Shown here in pieces: positions 20,001 through 29,779 of a stretch of DNA of 64,000 bases (within the stretch, counting starts at the first letter, position 1; the number at the start of each line of letters is the position of its first letter). The notes under the pieces were generated by a model. The model did not search any database. It was not told the origin of the DNA and saw only the letters and a program-made list of their open reading frames with translations. The position numbers and the translations under genes are program-made. The DNA is from JAWLHK01 sp041690355 [NCBI: bacterium] (GTDB lineage: Bacteria > J088 > JAWLBW01). Where the stretch lies: positions 235,554 through 299,553 of the forward strand of contig JAWLHK010000004.1 of assembly GCA_041690355.1 (NCBI GenBank). The letters run 5' to 3'.

Positions 20001-21209
20001 GCCATCGCCGTCGGCGAGAACAACGTCGTGCACGTCGCCTTTCGCAGCGTCGCCTCGCAGAACCTCGTCTACACGCACAACGCATCGGGCTCCTGGGTGA
20101 AACGCACGCTCTCGAGCCTCGGAAACCAGGGGGTCACCCCGGACATCGCCATCGCGCCCGACGGCGCCGTCCACATCGCCTACAGCGACGCATACAACGG
20201 CCAGCTCGGTTACGTGCGGCTTGAACCGCCGCCGGCCCGGATTCTCGCGCCCCTCACACAGGTCGTCGACGCCGTGCGCACCAGTGACGGAAACGTCCAT
20301 GTTGCCTACCGGTATACCGCGACGGGCAGCCTCTATTATGGCGTCTGGAATGGCAGCGCGTGGAGCAGCCGCTATCTGGACGGGGACCTGAGTCTGAACC
20401 ACGGCCTCGAACTCGCGGTCGACGAATCGACCGGCCGTATTCACATCGCGTATCTGAACGAGGCCGAGACGGCACTGCGGTACGCGACGGGAATCGCGGC
20501 CAGCTGGACCACCGAGCAGGTGATGACCGTCGACGCGGTCACGGCGCGGCCGCAGATCGCCATCCACGCCGGCACCGTTCACCTCTTCTACAACACGAAG
20601 TATGCCGTGGGCACCGCGGGCGTCTGGCAGACCGAATCGAACGGCCAGCTCCCCAGCGGCGAGTCGGACATGACGGTCGGGGCAGACGGCGTCGTGCACA
20701 TCGTGGGCTATCCGGCCTACCTCATCGACATCGGCAAGTTGACCCACCATTACGGAAGCCGGACCAACTGGACGCAAGGGTTCCATGAAACCGGCTGGTT
20801 TCAGACGCCACGCATCCGGGTGGGCGCCGGGGGCAAGGTCGGCATCGCCGCCGAGTTGAGCAACGATCTGTTCTTCGTCGAGGGGTCGGGCACGTCCTGG
20901 AGCCGGCGCATGATAGACACCGCGGGCGACGTCGGTATCGGGGTCGACTTCGGCTTCGATCCCGACGGCAGGCTGCACTTCGTCTACGGCGACCAGACGT
21001 CCGGCGCGCTGAAGTACGCCACCGACGCCATCGACGGCTCTTTCATCCCGGTACAGCTGGCCACGAGCGACGTGCTCACCGAGGCGCGCCTGTTCTTCGA
21101 CGCCGAGGGGAAACCGGAAGTCGTCTTCGGCAACGGCAGCACCATCCACTTCTCGGGTTTCCTGCGCGAGCTCGCCGCCGATACGGTCGATCGGACGACG
21201 GCTTACTAA
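17046..21209 (+). CDS. Giant surface lipoprotein with beta-propeller repeats
   Basis: A 1387-residue protein with signal peptide and lipobox VSAC. Near residues 45-110 is a carboxypeptidase-regulatory-like / CNA-B-like beta-sandwich (GTVRLEG, DGSFELAGIVPGVYRVRM). A middle region has Ig-like and fibronectin-type III modules (SVELAWTTPADPNLAWYRLERF). The last 500 residues carry repeated motifs such as DRNNAVHVAYRES, ENNVVHVAFRS and PDGAVHIAYSD, which resemble blades of a sialidase-type beta-propeller but without a visible catalytic set. Function is probably surface binding. The ATG at 17046 has GGAG seven bases upstream; the TTG seven codons earlier lacks one. Confidence 0.8.
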   Translation: MTYRTRGASAAALFLVSLVSACGADLDHAGPFDPLAPAEQQARARLTGTVRLEGESDHQGVAVELQSGMHTYTVESRPDGSFELAGIVPGVYRVRMHARYFQTVEEQITFALGATVELEGRRLPARTVDVSGTALAERILNRQSLIEGGVLLSLQKSGSIRTGGAQGAPGAYQPMASAVTAMGTVSGIDGSFTFRDVPAGVYVLVASGSGMGLQKVEGIQVTGDESVVLEEIFLEPLTGWVDVIGSTGAGEREDVTSTRGVTLRLAGFSADRVALGESATGFGSDCLFDDPIAYQASVSFELSPGDGLKTVCAKYFGAGDRETEAFLDQIVLDTTGPHSAAIVLAPEVPGGAEYLTDPGGLTMLALSAADALGAVTRMRLANLTSGTCNDAVYEPAESFASTRAWMVANPGTGREAARTVCVQFQDEAGNWSAPVSDDIFYDTLAPTIGPVALLGIEGVPGRTREQRVAVDLGSASADADWMIVANDSGFLGATWQRVALTSGHYLSSGEGLKTVYVKVRDVAGNESATFEPQITLDQTGPEAPVLALADLPLDADSFPLSSTSVELAWTTPADPNLAWYRLERFVEGIDSGFQPLGPPMLTDAFYKDSVAGTTGLVHHYRVLAVDDLGNASSYSIVVTARPFAPIEAMVQLRGEADSKYFVRPNAGTFLLSADWYYDSPFPGLEVRSQLGFNVLSWDRVSNFSGFNDEFRLRMSNQDNTLVYESRFSPRIDERGFGGLTFAGGSNANIGIDAAGGVHMLYSNSGLWYLSNASGQWSGAARYTTILIGGNPKADTAPDGTTVVMMSMAAALGQLPVDVRAADGTWSSTLLNDTTVYNPSAYQIVMDESGRAHMVYASGLMSDSFGDQIGVRYLVRNADGTWSGPYIYDGASGTRATNVSIARGNARTCMSFVRNSTTNVYYACRTDAGGTVGPNYIGTGAAETAIAVDRNNAVHVAYRESATNDLKLYSSSGGATVTLDGDGQTPAIAVGENNVVHVAFRSVASQNLVYTHNASGSWVKRTLSSLGNQGVTPDIAIAPDGAVHIAYSDAYNGQLGYVRLEPPPARILAPLTQVVDAVRTSDGNVHVAYRYTATGSLYYGVWNGSAWSSRYLDGDLSLNHGLELAVDESTGRIHIAYLNEAETALRYATGIAASWTTEQVMTVDAVTARPQIAIHAGTVHLFYNTKYAVGTAGVWQTESNGQLPSGESDMTVGADGVVHIVGYPAYLIDIGKLTHHYGSRTNWTQGFHETGWFQTPRIRVGAGGKVGIAAELSNDLFFVEGSGTSWSRRMIDTAGDVGIGVDFGFDPDGRLHFVYGDQTSGALKYATDAIDGSFIPVQLATSDVLTEARLFFDAEGKPEVVFGNGSTIHFSGFLRELAADTVDRTTAY

Positions 21210-21254
21210 GGGGGGCTGGTTTGTCAGCCGGTCCCTTTGCGCGCCGTCCTCCCT

Positions 21255-21284
21255 TTGCCGTTCGCTTTAACGGATGGTTAGAAT
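21255..21284 (+). promoter_or_regulatory. Sigma-70-like promoter for the GGDEF gene
   Basis: TTGCCG at 21255-21260 and TAGAAT at 21279-21284 are separated by 18 bp. Transcription would start near 21291, which rules out the in-frame ATG at 21283 and supports the start at 21310. Confidence 0.5.
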
Positions 21285-21309
21285 GTCTCCGACGAACCGG
21301 AGACGCGAA

Positions 21310-22452
21310 ATGATCCCAGAAAACCGGCCCGCTCAGACCGATCAGGATGTTGATCGGCTGGTCCGAGCCGAACAGGTCGAAGTGATTTACCGGCAGGCCA
21401 TCCCGGCCATGCTGATCAGCATCGCCGTCGCCAGCCTGCTCTCGGCGATCCTCTGGGACGTCACCCCGCGAACGAAGCTCATCGCCTGGTTGGCGGCGAT
21501 TATCGTGGTCGCCCTGGTTCGGGCCGGGATCGTCTTCTTCTACTGGCGTACCTCGCCGCGCGGCCTTGGCGTGCTCGCCTGGGAACGGCCGTTCATTCTC
21601 TCGCTCATGGTTTCGGCCGCGGTGTGGGGCATCGGCGGCTGGCTGCTGCTTCCCGCCGACTCGACGCTGCACCAGGCCGTCGTCTATTTCTTTCTGATGG
21701 GCATGACCGGCGGCTCTGCCGCCTTGTATTCCGCCCATTTCTTCGGGGTCGCGTTTACGATCCTCATCATCCTGGTGCCTGCCACGGTTGCCCTCTTCGC
21801 AGAGAGAGCGCTCATTCCGGTCGGATTGGCGGCGGGCGGCTGCATATACGTTCTTTCGACGCTCCGATCGGCAAAGCTGTTCGCCTTCTTCCGGCGACGC
21901 TCTGCGCAGCTTGCCCATGAGCTGAGCCACGCGCACGCCAAGGCCGAAGAACTGGCGCGAACCGATGAACTGACGGGACTTCACAACCGCCGGTCCTTTC
22001 TGGAACTCGGCCGGCTGGTGCTCGACCAGGCGGGCCGCTTCGAACATTCTGTTTCGCTCGTGATGCTCGATGTCGACTACTTCAAGCGCATCAACGACAC
22101 CCACGGCCACGCAGCGGGAGACGCGGCTCTTCAGCATGTCGCCCGGTTCCTGCAAGAGAACCTGCGAAGCGCCGATATCTGCGGACGGCTCGGGGGCGAA
22201 GAATTCGCGGTCCTCCTTCCGGCGACCTCTGCGGACGATGCCCTCGCGGTGGCCGAAAAGCTGCGGGAATTGCTCGCGGCCTCGCCGGTCGCCTTTCAAG
22301 GAATGGAATTCCAGGTGACGGCGAGCTTCGGCGTGGCCGCGACCCCGGGTCAAGTCGAGGAGCTGCTGCAACGCGCCGACGCGGCTCTCTACCGCGCCAA
22401 ACACGAGGGGCGCAACCGCGTAATGCTGGATGGCGGGGTGGTTCGGGCTTAG
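21310..22452 (+). CDS. Membrane-bound diguanylate cyclase (GGEEF)
   Basis: A 380-residue protein that would make cyclic di-GMP from two GTP. The first half has about six hydrophobic helices forming a MASE-type sensor region. The C-terminal GGDEF domain starts with ARTDELTGLHNRR, has the LDVDYFKRINDTHGH metal/substrate segment and the active-site loop GGEEF. A product-inhibition I-site RSAD lies five residues before the loop, so feedback control by c-di-GMP is likely. The ATG at 21310 has GGAGA upstream and fits the promoter at 21255-21284. No phosphodiesterase is next to it. Confidence 0.92.
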   Translation: MIPENRPAQTDQDVDRLVRAEQVEVIYRQAIPAMLISIAVASLLSAILWDVTPRTKLIAWLAAIIVVALVRAGIVFFYWRTSPRGLGVLAWERPFILSLMVSAAVWGIGGWLLLPADSTLHQAVVYFFLMGMTGGSAALYSAHFFGVAFTILIILVPATVALFAERALIPVGLAAGGCIYVLSTLRSAKLFAFFRRRSAQLAHELSHAHAKAEELARTDELTGLHNRRSFLELGRLVLDQAGRFEHSVSLVMLDVDYFKRINDTHGHAAGDAALQHVARFLQENLRSADICGRLGGEEFAVLLPATSADDALAVAEKLRELLAASPVAFQGMEFQVTASFGVAATPGQVEELLQRADAALYRAKHEGRNRVMLDGGVVRA

Positions 22453-22524
22453 TGCTTCGAATCCGTAACGGTACTGGCGGCGGACCGACCGCCCCGGATA
22501 TCGTGGAGGCGATAGGAGAATGGA

Positions 22525-22929
22525 ATGAACACGCTCAAGACGCCGCTCCGATTCGTGCTCGCCGCCGCTATGGTCTTCATCGGCGTGCTTCACTTCGTGC
22601 GCCCCGACCCGTTCGTCGCCATCGTTCCGGGCTTTCTCCCCGCCCCCCTGGCGCTCGTCTGGATCAGCGGCGCCTTCGAAATTCTCGGCGGGCTCGGACT
22701 GCTCGTTCCGCAGACGCGGCGCGCGGCGGCCTGGGGGTTGATCCTGCTTTACATCGCCGTCTTTCCAGCGAACATCAACATGGCGGTCAACGAGATCCCG
22801 CTGGATGGCCAGCAAGTTTCTCCTGTCGCCCTCTGGTTGCGGCTCCCCCTGCAGGCCGTCTTCATCGCGTGGGCCTGGTGGTATACGCAGTGCGAGCCGG
22901 CAACGGGCGCGGCGGGAGAAATGGTTTAA
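22525..22929 (+). CDS. DoxX-like integral membrane protein
   Basis: A 134-residue protein with four hydrophobic helices and the family's ALVWISGAFEILGGLGLL helix, plus a short conserved FPANINMAVN loop. DoxX-like proteins are small quinone-linked or unknown-function membrane proteins; the exact role here is unknown. AGGAGA lies five bases before the ATG. The gap after the GGDEF gene is 72 bp, so co-transcription is possible. Confidence 0.8.
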   Translation: MNTLKTPLRFVLAAAMVFIGVLHFVRPDPFVAIVPGFLPAPLALVWISGAFEILGGLGLLVPQTRRAAAWGLILLYIAVFPANINMAVNEIPLDGQQVSPVALWLRLPLQAVFIAWAWWYTQCEPATGAAGEMV

Positions 22930-22998
22930 GGCGCCTGTTCCTGGGTGATCGTGAATTCCGCTTCCATTCCAGAGGAAGCTCAACAGCGAAAAAAACAA

Positions 22999-23028
22999 AA
23001 AGGGCTTCGGATGTCTCCGAAGCCCTTT
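22999..23028. terminator. Bidirectional intrinsic terminator
   Basis: A perfect 13-bp stem, AAAGGGCTTCGGA paired with TCCGAAGCCCTTT, closes a TGTC loop. It is flanked by an A-rich run on the left and a T run on the right. It can terminate the tRNA transcript on the minus strand and transcription coming from the DoxX gene on the plus strand. Confidence 0.9.
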
Positions 23029-23041
23029 GTTTTTTCTATCT

Positions 23042-23117
<76 letters not shown>

Positions 23118-23157
23118 GAGGTCTCTGGGCAGGCGACCGTGGCCACCTGAAACTTTT

Positions 23158-23187
23158 AGAATATCCGAAAGGGGAGACAAGAGTCAA
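23158..23187 (-). promoter_or_regulatory. Promoter of tRNA-Ala
   Basis: On the minus strand TTGACT (23187-23182) and TATTCT (23163-23158) are 18 bp apart. Transcription would begin about 34 bases before the mature tRNA 5' end. Confidence 0.65.
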
Positions 23188-23204
23188 GGCTGACGTTGGT
23201 CTTC

Positions 23205-23473
23205 GGACGTCGGACGCCGGACGTCGGCTAAAACAAGTGCAGGCCCGGCAGTTGCGGATCAACCACGGAGACTCCCCAAGGACGCCGACCGGTAGGATAC
23301 CCACGCCCTTGCCGGAAATTCGTCACTCGTCACTCGGGAGAGCGCCGAGCACTGAGCACTGAAGAGGCCGCAAGGTCTACTGTAAGGTGCCCCCCTCGGG
23401 GGAACGCTTTCGGCAATTGCTTTCGAGATGGAGGGGGGCAAATCGTCAATCGTAAATCGTCAATTGTAAATTC
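23205..23473. repeat. Composite heptamer-repeat cluster after the tRNA and at the bufC 3' end
   Basis: This otherwise gene-free stretch holds four short arrays. GGACGTC/GGACGCC occurs three times at 23205-23225. CGTCACT occurs twice at 23321-23334, inside a 35-bp segment (23299-23333) whose reverse complement is identical to 46708-46742. GAGCACT occurs twice at 23347-23360. Five heptamers of the ATTGACG/ATTTACR family span 23439-23473 and run into the bufC coding end. The same families recur at 46654-46831. I see nothing else in the 328-bp gap 23118-23445. Confidence 0.75.
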
Positions 23474-24240
23474 GTGAGCACGCCCGGTTCCCGCAGGAAT
23501 CCCGCGACCGCCGCCACGTCGGCTTCCGTGAGTCCCGCGACCGTTTCGAGCGCCTCGCCGAACGCCATCTCCGCCTGCAGGGCCCTCATTAGTTCCGCCT
23601 GGGGGACGGGGAGCACGACGGTGCGCACCGTGAGGTCCGGGTCGCGCCAGACGAGCACCGGTTCGGGGCGGTCCGCGAGATCCAGTTCCGCCTCGTTTCC
23701 CGGCGCGTCGACCAGGGCGCGCAGGGTCGCAATCGGCCAAGGGGAATCGACGAGCGCCGCCGCCGGCGCAAAGCGGGGTCGCCAGCGGGCCAGCACATCG
23801 GCATCGGCAGGAAACTCGGGGGCGCCAGCACTTCCCCGCGCAAAGAACGCCAGGTGCACGGCGTGCTCCAGGCGCGCCAGATCGCCGAGGAAGGGAAAGT
23901 CGGCCAGCTCCGGCTCACCCTGCAGGAACGCGGGGAACCGATTGCCCGCGCGGCCGAGATCCCAGGTGCGCGAACGGTGCCCATCCGCAAACCGGTGCGC
24001 CAGGATCTGGAAGTTCTCTTCGCCCAAAATCCTGCGGACGGCAGGAAACGCCTCGATCAACGCCTCGTGCAGCCGCGCGCGGTAGCCCTCGACGTAGACG
24101 TCGAACCGGTGCGCGCTATCGGGGGCCAGCAGCGACCGGAGGCGGGCAAGTTCACCCTCGTTCCCCGAAAAGAGCGCGTCGAGCAGTGTCTGCTGGAAGG
24201 TAGCCAGCGTACGGTCAGACGTCATGCCGCAGCGCGCCAT
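23446..24240 (-). CDS. bufC: HvfC/BufC N-terminal (DUF2063) domain protein, bufferin maturase partner
   Basis: Up to 264 residues. The first 90 match the DUF2063 pattern: helical, with [33 protein letters not shown]. In bufferin and methanobactin-like pathways this protein delivers the precursor peptide to the DUF692/MNIO enzyme. Candidates for both partners (bufB 32255-33118, bufA2 34570-34827) lie on the same strand, but an 8-kb signalling cassette now separates them. The last eight residues (NLQLTIYD) and the stop are encoded by a heptamer array, so the native C-terminus was probably replaced. The start could be Met1 or Met6; neither has a good ribosome site. Confidence 0.75.
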   Translation of the reverse strand: MARCGMTSDRTLATFQQTLLDALFSGNEGELARLRSLLAPDSAHRFDVYVEGYRARLHEALIEAFPAVRRILGEENFQILAHRFADGHRSRTWDLGRAGNRFPAFLQGEPELADFPFLGDLARLEHAVHLAFFARGSAGAPEFPADADVLARWRPRFAPAAALVDSPWPIATLRALVDAPGNEAELDLADRPEPVLVWRDPDLTVRTVVLPVPQAELMRALQAEMAFGEALETVAGLTEADVAAVAGFLREPGVLTNLQLTIYD

Positions 24241-24269
24241 GCTTGATAAATCGGAAACACATGTAAAAC

Positions 24270-24298
24270 TTTACCAGCCTTGGGCAGGGCGGTACAAT
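24270..24298 (+). promoter_or_regulatory. Promoter of the HAMP-array kinase operon
   Basis: TTTACC at 24270-24275 and TACAAT at 24293-24298 with a 17-bp spacer. The expected start point near 24305 gives a leader of about 54 bases with GAGG seven bases before the ATG. Confidence 0.5.
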
Positions 24299-24358
24299 CT
24301 TGGCGACCCTTGTCCGGCAGGGCCCCGAAGCGCCCGCCCCCCTTTTCGAGGACTTTCC

Positions 24359-27300
24359 ATGGCCACGACACGAATCCTTGAAGACGCCATCGATACCACC
24401 CAGCTTCTCAAAGTACTGACCGCCGTCAAGAAGGGCAACTTCGCCGTACGCATGCCGCTCGATTCCGACGGCGTGGCCGGCAAGATCTACGACGCCCTGA
24501 ACGACATCATCGACATGAACGACCGCCTGAGCAAAGAGCTCGAGCGCATCTCGTCGTCGGTGGGTAAAGAGGGCAAGCTCACGCAGCGCGCTTCGCTCCC
24601 GGGTTCGAGCGGCCGGTGGAAAAGCTCCATGGAGGCGATCAACAACCTGATTACCAACCTCGTGCAGCCGACGACCGAAATGGCGCGCGTCATCAACGCC
24701 GTCGCCAAGGGCGATCTGACCCAGAAGGTGAGCACCGAGGTCGAGGGGCGCCCCCTGCGCGGCGAGTTCCTGCGCACGGCCCGCGTCGTCAACGGCATGG
24801 TCGATCAGCTCTCGTCGTTCGCCTCGGAGGTGACCCGCGTCGCCCGCGAAGTCGGCACCGAAGGCAAGCTGGGCGGACAGGCCGTCGTGAAGGGGGTGAC
24901 GGGGACGTGGAAGGATCTCACCGACAACGTGAACTCCATGGCCAACAACCTGACGTCGCAGGTGCGCAACATCGCCGAGGTGACGACGGCCGTGGCCCGC
25001 GGCGACCTCTCCAAGAAGATCACCGTCGACGTGCGCGGCGAAATTCTCGAACTCAAGAACACAATCAACACGATGGTCGATCAGCTGTCGGTCTTCGCCT
25101 CGGAAGTGACCCGCGTGGCGCGCGAGGTCGGCACCGAAGGGCGTCTCGGCGGCCAGGCGGTCGTGCGCGGCGTAGCGGGAACGTGGAAGGATCTCACCGA
25201 CACCGTAAACGCCATGGCCTCGAACCTCACTTCGCAGGTTCGCAACATCGCCCAGGTGACGACGGCCGTGGCCACCGGCGACCTCTCGAAGAAGATCACC
25301 GTCGACGTGAAGGGGGAGATCGCCGAGCTCAAGGACACCATCAATACGATGGTCGACCAGTTGAACTCCTTCGCCTCGGAGGTGACCCGCGTCGCCCGCG
25401 AAGTGGGCACCGAAGGCAAGCTCGGCGGGCAGGCGCAGGTGACCGGCGTCGGCGGCACGTGGAAGGATCTCACCGAGACCGTGAACGCCATGGCCTCGAA
25501 CCTCACCGGCCAGGTGCGCAACATCGCCGAAGTCGCCACCGCCATCGCCCGCGGCAACCTCTCGAAGAAGATCACGGTCGACGTCAAAGGCGAAATCGCG
25601 GAACTCAAGGACACCATCAACACGATGGTCGACCAGCTGAACTCCTTCGCCTCGGAAGTGACCCGCGTCGCCCGCGAGGTCGGTACCGAAGGCAAGCTCG
25701 GCGGACAGGCCAAGGTCGAAGGGGTCGCCGGCACGTGGAAGGATCTGACCGACACCGTGAACTCCATGGCCTCGAACCTGACGAACCAGGTGCGCAACAT
25801 CGCCGAGGTCTCGACGGCCATCGCCCGCGGCGATCTGTCCAAGAAGATTACCGTGGACGTGCAGGGCGAAATTCTCGCCCTCAAGGAAACCATCAACACG
25901 ATGGTCGACCAGCTCTCATCCTTCGCCGCCGAGGTGACCCGCGTCGCCCGCGAAGTCGGCACAGAGGGAAAACTGGGCGGGCAGGCCAAAGTCGATGGCG
26001 TGGCCGGTACGTGGAAGGACCTCACCGACAACGTCAACTCCATGGCCTCGAACCTGACGTCTCAGGTGCGCAACATCGCCGAGGTCACGACGGCCGTGGC
26101 CCTGGGCGACCTGACCAAGAAGATTACTGTCGACGTGAAGGGCGAAATCGCCCAGCTCAAAGGCACGATCAACACGATGGTCGATCAGCTCTCGTCCTTC
26201 GCCGCCGAGGTGACCCGCGTCGCCCGCGAGGTCGGTACCGAAGGCAAGCTGGGCGGACAGGCCGTCGTACGCGGCGTCGGCGGAACGTGGAAGGATCTGA
26301 CCGACACCGTCAACTCGATGGCCTCGAACCTTACGAACCAGGTGCGCAACATCGCCGAAGTCGCGACCGCCATCGCGCGCGGCGACCTTTCGCGCAAGAT
26401 CACCGTCGACGTGCGCGGCGAAATCCTTGAACTGAAAATCACGATCAACACGATGGTCGACCAGCTCTCCTCCTTCGGTTCCGAAGTGACCCGCGTCGCC
26501 CGCGAAGTCGGCACGGAGGGTAAGCTCGGCGGACAGGCCATCGTGCAGGGGGTCGGCGGCACGTGGAAGGATCTCACCGACAACGTGAACTCCATGGCCT
26601 CGAACCTGACGAACCAGGTGCGCAACATCGCCCAGGTCGCCACCGCCATCGCCCGCGGCGACCTCTCACGCAAGATCACCGTCGACGTCAAGGGTGAAAT
26701 GCTCGAGCTCAAGAACACGATCAACACCATGGTCGACCAGCTGTCGTCCTTCGGCTCTGAAGTGACGCGCGTCGCCCGCGAAGTGGGAACAGAAGGTAAA
26801 CTTGGCGGCCAGGCGCGCGTGCAGGGGGTCGCCGGCACGTGGAAGGATCTCACCGACAACGTGAACCTGCTGGCCGCCAACCTGACCACCCAGGTGCGCG
26901 CCATCAGCGACGTGGCCACCGCTGTCGCCAAGGGCGACCTGAGCCGTTCGATTCAGGTCGTGGCGGCCGGCGAGGTGGCCGCCCTGAAGGACAACGTCAA
27001 TGAGATGATCCGCAACCTCAAGGAGACGACGCAGATCAATACGGCGCAGGACTGGCTCAAGACCCACATGGCCAAGTTCTCGCGCATGCTTCAGGGGCAG
27101 CGCGACCTGCTCACCGTCTCGCGTAAGGTGCTCTCGGACCTCGCACCCCTCGTCAACGCGCAGTACGGCGTATTCTATCTGGCCGACGATCACGAAGACC
27201 CGACCCTGCGTCTGCTCGCCACCTACGCGTACAAACCACGCAAGGGGCAGCCCACGGAGATCCGCTTCGGCGAAGGACTGGTCGGCCAGTGCGCCATCGA

Positions 27301-29779
27301 GAAGCAGATGTCGCTGCTCAACAATCTGCCCGACAACTATGTGCACGTCAGCTCGGGGCTCGGTTCTGCGCCGCCGCGTAACGTGATCGTGCTGCCGGTG
27401 CTCTTCGAAGGGACGACGAAGGCGGTCATCGAGCTCGCCTCGATGGAGCCGTTCAGCGAACTCCACCTGACGCTGCTCGAGCAGCTCGCCGACGCCCTCG
27501 GCGTGGTCATCAACACCATTTCGGCGAATGAGCGCACCGAAGAGCTGCTCAAGCAGTCGCAGCAGATGACCGAAGAGCTCCAGAAGCAGCAGGAGAAGCT
27601 TCGCCACACGAACGCAGAGCTCGAAGAGAAGGCGCTGCTGCTCGCTCAGCAGAAGCGCGAGGTCGAAATCAAGAACGCCGAGGTCGAGTTCGCCAAGCGG
27701 ACAATCGAGGAAAAAGCGAATCAGCTCGCGCTGACCTCCAAATACAAGTCCGAATTCCTCGCGAACATGTCGCACGAGCTGCGCACGCCGCTGAACTCCC
27801 TGCTCATTCTCTCGAAGATGCTCTCGGAGAATACCGACGGCAATCTTTCTGAGCGCCAGGTGGAATTCGCCGAAACCATTTACTCCTCTGGCAACGATCT
27901 GCTCGAGCTGATTAACGAAATCCTCGATCTTTCCAAGATTGAGTCGGGGACGATGGCCGTCGACAAGACCGACGTCTCCTTCCGGGATCTTCAGGAGTAC
28001 GTCGAGCGCACCTTCAGCCAGATCGCCGTCAACAAGGGGCTGGAGTTCCGCATCCGGGTCGACGACGCCCTCACACCCTCCATGCACACCGACGTGAAGC
28101 GCCTGCAACAGGTGCTCAAGAACCTGCTGTCCAACGCCTTCAAGTTCACCGACGCCGGCGAAGTGGAGCTGAGTATCTTCAGTGCGACCGAAGGGTGGAG
28201 CCCGGGCCATCCGACGCTCGGTGCCGGCGACCAGGTCGTCGCCTTCTCTGTCCGCGACACGGGTATCGGTATCCCGGCCGACAAACAGAAGATCATCTTC
28301 GAGGCTTTTCAGCAGGCAGACGGAACCACAAGCCGCAAGTACGGCGGCACCGGCCTGGGACTTTCCATCAGCCGCGAGATTGCAAAGCTGCTGGGCGGCG
28401 AACTGCGCGTCACGTCAAACCCCGGCGAGGGGAGTATGTTTACGCTCTTTGTTCCGGTCGGCGACGTTGCCCGCACCTGGACGGCCGCACCCGTGCTCCA
28501 GCCTTCGGAGAAGGTGCACCGGCCCGAGCGGGAGCGCGAACGCGGCGAAAGCTACCCCCTCTTCTCCGGCGACGACCGTGACATTGTCCAGGCCGACGAT
28601 CTGAGTGTCCTTATCATTGAAGACGATCCCCACTACGCCCAGATCCTGGTCGACGCCGCGCGCGCCACCGGCTTCCGGGGCGTGGTTGCCACCAACGGCG
28701 CAGCGGCCCTGCGCGATGCGCGCACGCTGCGTCCGCAGGCCATCACGCTCGACATCCGGCTCCCCGACATGGACGGCTGGGCCGTGCTCGACCGGCTGAA
28801 GCACGACCCCGCCACGCGGCACATTCCCGTGCACATCGTGTCGATCGACGAAGCCCTGCACCGGGGGATGCGGCTCGGGGCCTACGCCTTCGTGCAGAAG
28901 CCGAGCGATCGGGCCCAGGTCGAGGGGATCTTCGCGCGCCTGAAGTCGTTCTCGGAGCGACCGGTGCGCCGCATGCTCCTGGTCGAAGACGACGACGTAC
29001 AGCGGCGCAGCCTGCGCGAGCTGATCGGGCACGAAGACATCGAGATCGACGAGGCGCGCAGCGGCGAAGAAGCCGTCGTGAAGCTCGGCAGTGACCGCTT
29101 CGACTGCATCGTGCTGGATCTCGGGCTCCCCGACGTCGAAGGCATAGAGCTCGTTCGGCGCGTGAAAGAGGCGGCCGGCCCCGTGCCCATCATCATCTAT
29201 ACCGGCCGCGACCTCGCGCCGCAGGAAGAGACCGAACTCCGCCGGTATGCCGAAAGCATCGTCGTCAAGGGTCCGAGCGCGCCCGAACGCCTTCTCGACG
29301 AGACCGTCCTGTTCCTGCACCGCGTCTACACGGGCCTGTCGAACAACCAGCGCGAGATGATCCAGGCCGCTCACCTCAACGAGCCGCTGCTCGACGGCCG
29401 TAAGGTGCTCATCGTCGACGACGACGTGCGCAACATTTATGCGCTCACCAGCGTTCTCGAGCGCTATCGCATGAACGTGGTGCACGCCGAGAACGGCCGG
29501 GACGCCATCAGCCGCCTGCAGAACCAGACCGACATCGACATCGTGCTCATGGACGTCATGATGCCCGAGATGGATGGCTACGAAACCATGCGCTCCATCC
29601 GGCGCATCCCGCGACTGGCGGCACTGCCGATCATCGCCGTGACCGCCAAGGCCATGAAAGGCGACCGCGAGAAGTGCCTCGAGGCCGGCGCCTCGGAGTA
29701 CATCACGAAGCCGGTCGATCCCGAGCACCTCGCTTCTCTGCTGCGCATCCTGCTGTCGCGCGAAGGACGCACGTGCTGA
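24359..29779 (+). CDS. Cytoplasmic hybrid histidine kinase with HAMP array, GAF and three receiver domains
   Basis: An 1806-residue signalling protein with no membrane segment. Order: an N-terminal HAMP-like pair; eight tandem 92-residue units, each with [19 protein letters not shown] and a GTWKDLT segment (two HAMP folds per unit); a GAF domain near residues 920-1055; a long coiled coil; HisKA with His1139 in SHELRTPLN; HATPase with DTGIGI and GTGLGLSIS; then three REC domains with phospho-Asp in [20 protein letters not shown] and [10 protein letters not shown]. The repeat resembles the HAMP array of fungal group III kinases (Nik1/Os-1 type). It heads an operon with the CheR-like gene, which overlaps its last 7 bp. 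Confidence 0.95.
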   Translation: MATTRILEDAIDTTQLLKVLTAVKKGNFAVRMPLDSDGVAGKIYDALNDIIDMNDRLSKELERISSSVGKEGKLTQRASLPGSSGRWKSSMEAINNLITNLVQPTTEMARVINAVAKGDLTQKVSTEVEGRPLRGEFLRTARVVNGMVDQLSSFASEVTRVAREVGTEGKLGGQAVVKGVTGTWKDLTDNVNSMANNLTSQVRNIAEVTTAVARGDLSKKITVDVRGEILELKNTINTMVDQLSVFASEVTRVAREVGTEGRLGGQAVVRGVAGTWKDLTDTVNAMASNLTSQVRNIAQVTTAVATGDLSKKITVDVKGEIAELKDTINTMVDQLNSFASEVTRVAREVGTEGKLGGQAQVTGVGGTWKDLTETVNAMASNLTGQVRNIAEVATAIARGNLSKKITVDVKGEIAELKDTINTMVDQLNSFASEVTRVAREVGTEGKLGGQAKVEGVAGTWKDLTDTVNSMASNLTNQVRNIAEVSTAIARGDLSKKITVDVQGEILALKETINTMVDQLSSFAAEVTRVAREVGTEGKLGGQAKVDGVAGTWKDLTDNVNSMASNLTSQVRNIAEVTTAVALGDLTKKITVDVKGEIAQLKGTINTMVDQLSSFAAEVTRVAREVGTEGKLGGQAVVRGVGGTWKDLTDTVNSMASNLTNQVRNIAEVATAIARGDLSRKITVDVRGEILELKITINTMVDQLSSFGSEVTRVAREVGTEGKLGGQAIVQGVGGTWKDLTDNVNSMASNLTNQVRNIAQVATAIARGDLSRKITVDVKGEMLELKNTINTMVDQLSSFGSEVTRVAREVGTEGKLGGQARVQGVAGTWKDLTDNVNLLAANLTTQVRAISDVATAVAKGDLSRSIQVVAAGEVAALKDNVNEMIRNLKETTQINTAQDWLKTHMAKFSRMLQGQRDLLTVSRKVLSDLAPLVNAQYGVFYLADDHEDPTLRLLATYAYKPRKGQPTEIRFGEGLVGQCAIEKQMSLLNNLPDNYVHVSSGLGSAPPRNVIVLPVLFEGTTKAVIELASMEPFSELHLTLLEQLADALGVVINTISANERTEELLKQSQQMTEELQKQQEKLRHTNAELEEKALLLAQQKREVEIKNAEVEFAKRTIEEKANQLALTSKYKSEFLANMSHELRTPLNSLLILSKMLSENTDGNLSERQVEFAETIYSSGNDLLELINEILDLSKIESGTMAVDKTDVSFRDLQEYVERTFSQIAVNKGLEFRIRVDDALTPSMHTDVKRLQQVLKNLLSNAFKFTDAGEVELSIFSATEGWSPGHPTLGAGDQVVAFSVRDTGIGIPADKQKIIFEAFQQADGTTSRKYGGTGLGLSISREIAKLLGGELRVTSNPGEGSMFTLFVPVGDVARTWTAAPVLQPSEKVHRPERERERGESYPLFSGDDRDIVQADDLSVLIIEDDPHYAQILVDAARATGFRGVVATNGAAALRDARTLRPQAITLDIRLPDMDGWAVLDRLKHDPATRHIPVHIVSIDEALHRGMRLGAYAFVQKPSDRAQVEGIFARLKSFSERPVRRMLLVEDDDVQRRSLRELIGHEDIEIDEARSGEEAVVKLGSDRFDCIVLDLGLPDVEGIELVRRVKEAAGPVPIIIYTGRDLAPQEETELRRYAESIVVKGPSAPERLLDETVLFLHRVYTGLSNNQREMIQAAHLNEPLLDGRKVLIVDDDVRNIYALTSVLERYRMNVVHAENGRDAISRLQNQTDIDIVLMDVMMPEMDGYETMRSIRRIPRLAALPIIAVTAKAMKGDREKCLEAGASEYITKPVDPEHLASLLRILLSREGRTC
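24818..27025 (+). repeat. Eight tandem 276-bp coding repeats (HAMP array)
   Basis: Exact 276-bp periodicity, for example Phe codons of FASEV at 24818, 25094 and 25370, within the hybrid kinase gene. Protein identity between units is very high, while synonymous differences show the copies are not brand new. Such an array could expand or contract by recombination. Confidence 0.92.

Noticed and set aside
24818-27025. Long direct repeats as a CRISPR or satellite array
   Set aside because: The 276-bp units are contiguous in-frame coding repeats of HAMP domains, with no spacers.
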